Part shown: positions 61,726 through 64,000 of the stretch, one piece after another
Position numbering within the stretch: position 1 is the stretch's first letter
Layout: each line of letters starts with the position of its first letter
NCBI RefSeq assembly: GCF_001879715.1
Contig: NZ_MNBW01000016.1
Location: forward strand, 1-64,000
Length of the DNA: 64,000 bases
Reading direction: 5' to 3'
Origin: Nioella nitratireducens
GTDB lineage: Bacteria; Pseudomonadota; Alphaproteobacteria; Rhodobacterales; Rhodobacteraceae
Position numbers and translations under genes: made by a program
Notes under the pieces: generated by a model
The model's database searches: none
Told to the model about the DNA's origin: nothing
The model's input: only the letters and a program-made list of their open reading frames with translations

Positions 61726-62430
61726 ATGTCCGATGAAGACGAAATCATCCTGTCGGAACTCGACGACGAAGAACTTGTTCAACAGATGTTCGACGACCTC
61801 TACGACGGTCTCAAGGAAGAGATCGAAGAGGCCGTGAACATCCTGCTCGAGCGCAAGTGGGAGCCTTACCGCATCCTCACCGAAGCGCTTGTCGGTGGCA
61901 TGACCATCGTCGGCAAGGACTTCCGCGACGGGATCCTCTTCGTGCCCGAGGTTCTGCTGGCGGCCAACGCCATGAAGGGGGGCATGTTCATCCTCAAGCC
62001 GCTTTTGGCGGAAACCGGTGCCCCGCGCGTCGGCAAGATGGTCATCGGCACCGTCAAAGGCGACATTCACGACATCGGCAAGAACCTCGTCGGCATGATG
62101 ATGGAAGGGGCCGGGTTCGAAGTGGTCGATCTGGGCATCAACAACGCCGTGGAAAGCTATCTGGACGCCCTGGAAACCGAGCAGCCCGATATCCTCGGGA
62201 TGTCGGCCCTGCTGACCACCACCATGCCCTACATGAAGGTCGTGATCGACACGATGGTCGAGAAGGGCATTCGGGATGACTACATCGTGCTCGTCGGTGG
62301 CGCGCCGCTGAACGAGGAATTCGGCAAGGCCATCGGCGCCGACGCCTATTGCCGCGACGCAGCCGTGGCGGTCGAAACAGCCAAGGAATGGGTTGGCCGC
62401 AAGCACAACCGGATGGCTGCCGGCGCCTGA
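61726..62430 (+). CDS. Cobalamin-binding protein (MetH B12-domain type)
   Basis: The 234-residue protein is the methylcobalamin carrier of a split methionine synthase or of a methylamine-type corrinoid system. Residues about 15-95 form the helical cap, followed by the Rossmann-like B12 domain with KGDIHDIGKNLVG (DxHxxG, the cobalt ligand His) near 105, SALLTTTMPYMKVVI near 163, and VGGAPLNEEF near 188. With bmt 1.4 kb upstream it supplies two of the expected MetH parts. The folate-binding part is not in the window. Confidence 0.92.
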   Translation: MSDEDEIILSELDDEELVQQMFDDLYDGLKEEIEEAVNILLERKWEPYRILTEALVGGMTIVGKDFRDGILFVPEVLLAANAMKGGMFILKPLLAETGAPRVGKMVIGTVKGDIHDIGKNLVGMMMEGAGFEVVDLGINNAVESYLDALETEQPDILGMSALLTTTMPYMKVVIDTMVEKGIRDDYIVLVGGAPLNEEFGKAIGADAYCRDAAVAVETAKEWVGRKHNRMAAGA

Positions 62431-62940
62431 TCGCCACCGCCAGATCCTGCATCGAGGCGTCCGGGGTTACCTCGGGCGCTTTCTCCTTTTTCAGGCCATG
62501 CATTTTCCCGTCCACCCGCAAGATTGTTATCCTTTGCAACCGGCGGGCGTCGAATTGGCATTGTAATCCCCCCGGAAGTGCCCTTAATGTCACATACACG
62601 GCGCCGGGACGTTCCGGGCGCCATGTATCAGTTTCTCTGATCGTCTTCCGGCGCGCGGGAATAAGCGGCGCGGATTTCGATCAGGTCACAGGGGCCGACA
62701 AGGCTCCCTCACAGAAATCGCCCGGGATTCCGGGCTGAAGAACGGGTGGCAGGCCCCGCCATGCCACCGGAGACAAACCGCGATGAAACGCGTGCGCAGA
62801 ATTGAGGGACGGCATGGATGGGCAGAACCTGCCCCGGCCTCTCTTGCTTGCGACGACGCCGTCGCCTTTTCAGGACAGTTTGAAGCCGATGACGCCGCGC
62901 CCCCGGGACTGGCGCGTCGGGCTTCATGTGCAAGGACACC
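62431..62940 (+). other. Gene-free leader region of rne
   Basis: These 510 bp hold no convincing gene. They probably carry the rne promoter and a long 5' untranslated leader, as in other bacteria where RNase E controls its own mRNA. A hairpin stands at 62594-62628. Confidence 0.6.
62594..62628 (+). promoter_or_regulatory. Long hairpin in the rne leader
   Basis: ATACA-GGCGCC-GGA pairs with TCC-GGCGCC-TGTAT (14 pairs, two single mismatches, loop CGT). It stands 313 bp before the rne ATG and could be an RNase E autoregulation element or a terminator of the B12-binding gene. Confidence 0.45.
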
Positions 62941-64000
62941 ATGGCAAAGAAGATGCTCATTGACGCCACGCACGCGGAAGAAACCCGCGTCGTCGTGGCG
63001 GACGGAAACAAGGTCGAGGAATTCGATTTCGAGTCGCTGAACAAGCGACAACTGGCAGGAAATATCTATTTGGCCAAGGTGACGCGGGTCGAACCGTCGT
63101 TGCAGGCGGCCTTTGTCGATTACGGCGGCAATCGCCACGGGTTCCTCGCCTTTTCGGAAATTCACCCCGACTATTACCAGATCCCGACCGCCGACCGCGA
63201 GGCATTGCTCGCCGAAGAACAGGAATACGCCCAAGCGCAGGCAGAGGCCGAAACCGAGGCCGAGACCAAGCCCAAGCGGGGCCGCCGCCGCCGCAAGAAG
63301 CCCTCTGCCGAGGCGCAGGCGGCCGACAGCCGCAATGACGCGGTAACCAGCGGCGCGGTCGAAGACACCCGCCGCAGCACGCCTTCGGCGCTGGACGTGG
63401 TTGATCTGGCCTCTGGCCAAGATGACGGCACCCCCCATTTTTCCAGCCTGTCGGATCGCAAGGCCGAGGCACCCGAGGCCGCATCCGATGCAGACGCAGC
63501 CGAGGCGGAAACCGCCACCTCCGACAACGCCCAAGAGGCCGCTCCTGTCGCCGAGACGTCGCAGACCGACGCGGCGGAAGACAGTGCGCCCGACGCGCAA
63601 GACGCCCATGATTTTGCCGAGGATGACAGCGACGCGCCCGCCGCAAAGGACGCCGCCGAGGTCGATCCCGACATTTCCACTGTCGCGGACGACGACGATC
63701 AGGAAGATATCCGGCCCGTTCGCAAACCGCGTCCGCGCCGCTACAAGATTCAGGAAGTCGTCAAGGTGCGCCAGATCATGCTGGTGCAGGTCGTCAAGGA
63801 AGAGCGCGGCAACAAGGGCGCTGCCCTGACCACCTACCTGTCGCTGGCCGGGCGCTATTGCGTGCTGATGCCCAACACCGCCCGCGGTGGCGGCATTTCC
63901 CGCAAGATCACCAACGCCGCCGACCGCAAGAAGCTCAAGGATATCGCCACGTCGCTTGACGTGCCGCAGGGCGCGGGCCTTATCGTTCGGACCGCAGGGG
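62941..64000 (+). CDS. rne: Ribonuclease E, N-terminal part (cut by the window edge)
   Basis: RNase E is the main endonuclease of mRNA decay. The frame starts at an ATG after AAGGA and is open for 353 codons to the window edge. The S1 RNA-binding domain begins MAKKMLIDATHAEETRVVV and contains AKVTRVEPSLQAAFVDYGGN near residue 47, then is interrupted by an acidic, Ala/Asp/Glu-rich insert of about 175 residues (84-260), typical of alphaproteobacterial RNase E, before it resumes at RYKIQEVVKVRQIMLVQVVK. The catalytic and C-terminal parts lie outside. Confidence 0.93.
   Translation, partial: MAKKMLIDATHAEETRVVVADGNKVEEFDFESLNKRQLAGNIYLAKVTRVEPSLQAAFVDYGGNRHGFLAFSEIHPDYYQIPTADREALLAEEQEYAQAQAEAETEAETKPKRGRRRRKKPSAEAQAADSRNDAVTSGAVEDTRRSTPSALDVVDLASGQDDGTPHFSSLSDRKAEAPEAASDADAAEAETATSDNAQEAAPVAETSQTDAAEDSAPDAQDAHDFAEDDSDAPAAKDAAEVDPDISTVADDDDQEDIRPVRKPRPRRYKIQEVVKVRQIMLVQVVKEERGNKGAALTTYLSLAGRYCVLMPNTARGGGISRKITNAADRKKLKDIATSLDVPQGAGLIVRTAG

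Noticed and set aside
62346-62624. A 92-codon leftward gene in the rne leader
   Set aside because: It overlaps the end of the B12-binding gene, has no ribosome site and reads as low-complexity.

Overview
The window is a GC-rich bacterial chromosome segment from the class Alphaproteobacteria, most likely a Rhodobacteraceae (Roseobacter-group) genome. The evidence is the gene content: hemA-type 5-aminolevulinate synthase with an FnrL-like box, the DUF1476 F1-ATPase inhibitor family beside purC, a B12-dependent methionine synthase split into separate genes, an RNase E with an acidic insert in its S1 domain, and a GAAC-N7-GAAC LexA box. No identity search was possible, so the genus is not called.

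Layout. 1-3032 is the right end of an integrated element: an HTH-bearing protein of unknown function, a tyrosine integrase, and a 45-nt copy of the 3' part of a tRNA-Arg(CCG) gene that marks the attachment site. From 3.2 kb on the sequence reads as core chromosome. 3.2-6.5 kb is a valine-degradation operon (isobutyryl-CoA dehydrogenase, 3-hydroxyisobutyryl-CoA hydrolase, mmsB); mmsA with a divergent LysR regulator lies at 9.5-12 kb. 12-19 kb holds a CBS protein, coaD, two cyclophilins, the ABC-F protein Uup, a YdcZ transporter, a metalloprotease-like lipoprotein, a DNA glycosylase and a thioesterase. 20-24 kb has an AT-rich DUF2971 gene, parE and a secreted repeat-like protein. 24.5-33.7 kb has ppk2, a Flp-pilin-like protein, a MATE transporter, an M20 dipeptidase, hemA, rodZ and ispG.

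33.9-39.9 kb carries a PhnM-like protein without its metal ligands, a D-lactate dehydrogenase, a VIT family transporter and the Entner-Doudoroff pair edd-eda with a LacI-type operator. 40-50 kb has a PLP decarboxylase, Ada, an aminotransferase, cysS-cimA, a homologue of the complex I assembly factor NDUFAF6, rnd and sufE. 50-58.6 kb reads leftwards: a DUF1638 gene, a phosphatase, a DctB/DctD two-component pair with a degenerate regulator, and purC-purS-adh-purQ. 58.8-64 kb has the ATPase inhibitor, homocysteine methyltransferase, a radical SAM gene whose promoter holds a LexA box, the B12-binding protein, and the start of rne, which runs off the window.

I did not find a clearly new multi-gene system. 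The observations most worth following are the LexA-controlled radical SAM gene, the split methionine synthase, two proteins whose enzyme motifs have decayed (PhnM-like and DctD-like), an FnrL-like box ahead of ppk2, and several structured intergenic segments. There is no rRNA, no complete tRNA, no CRISPR array and no insertion sequence in the window.
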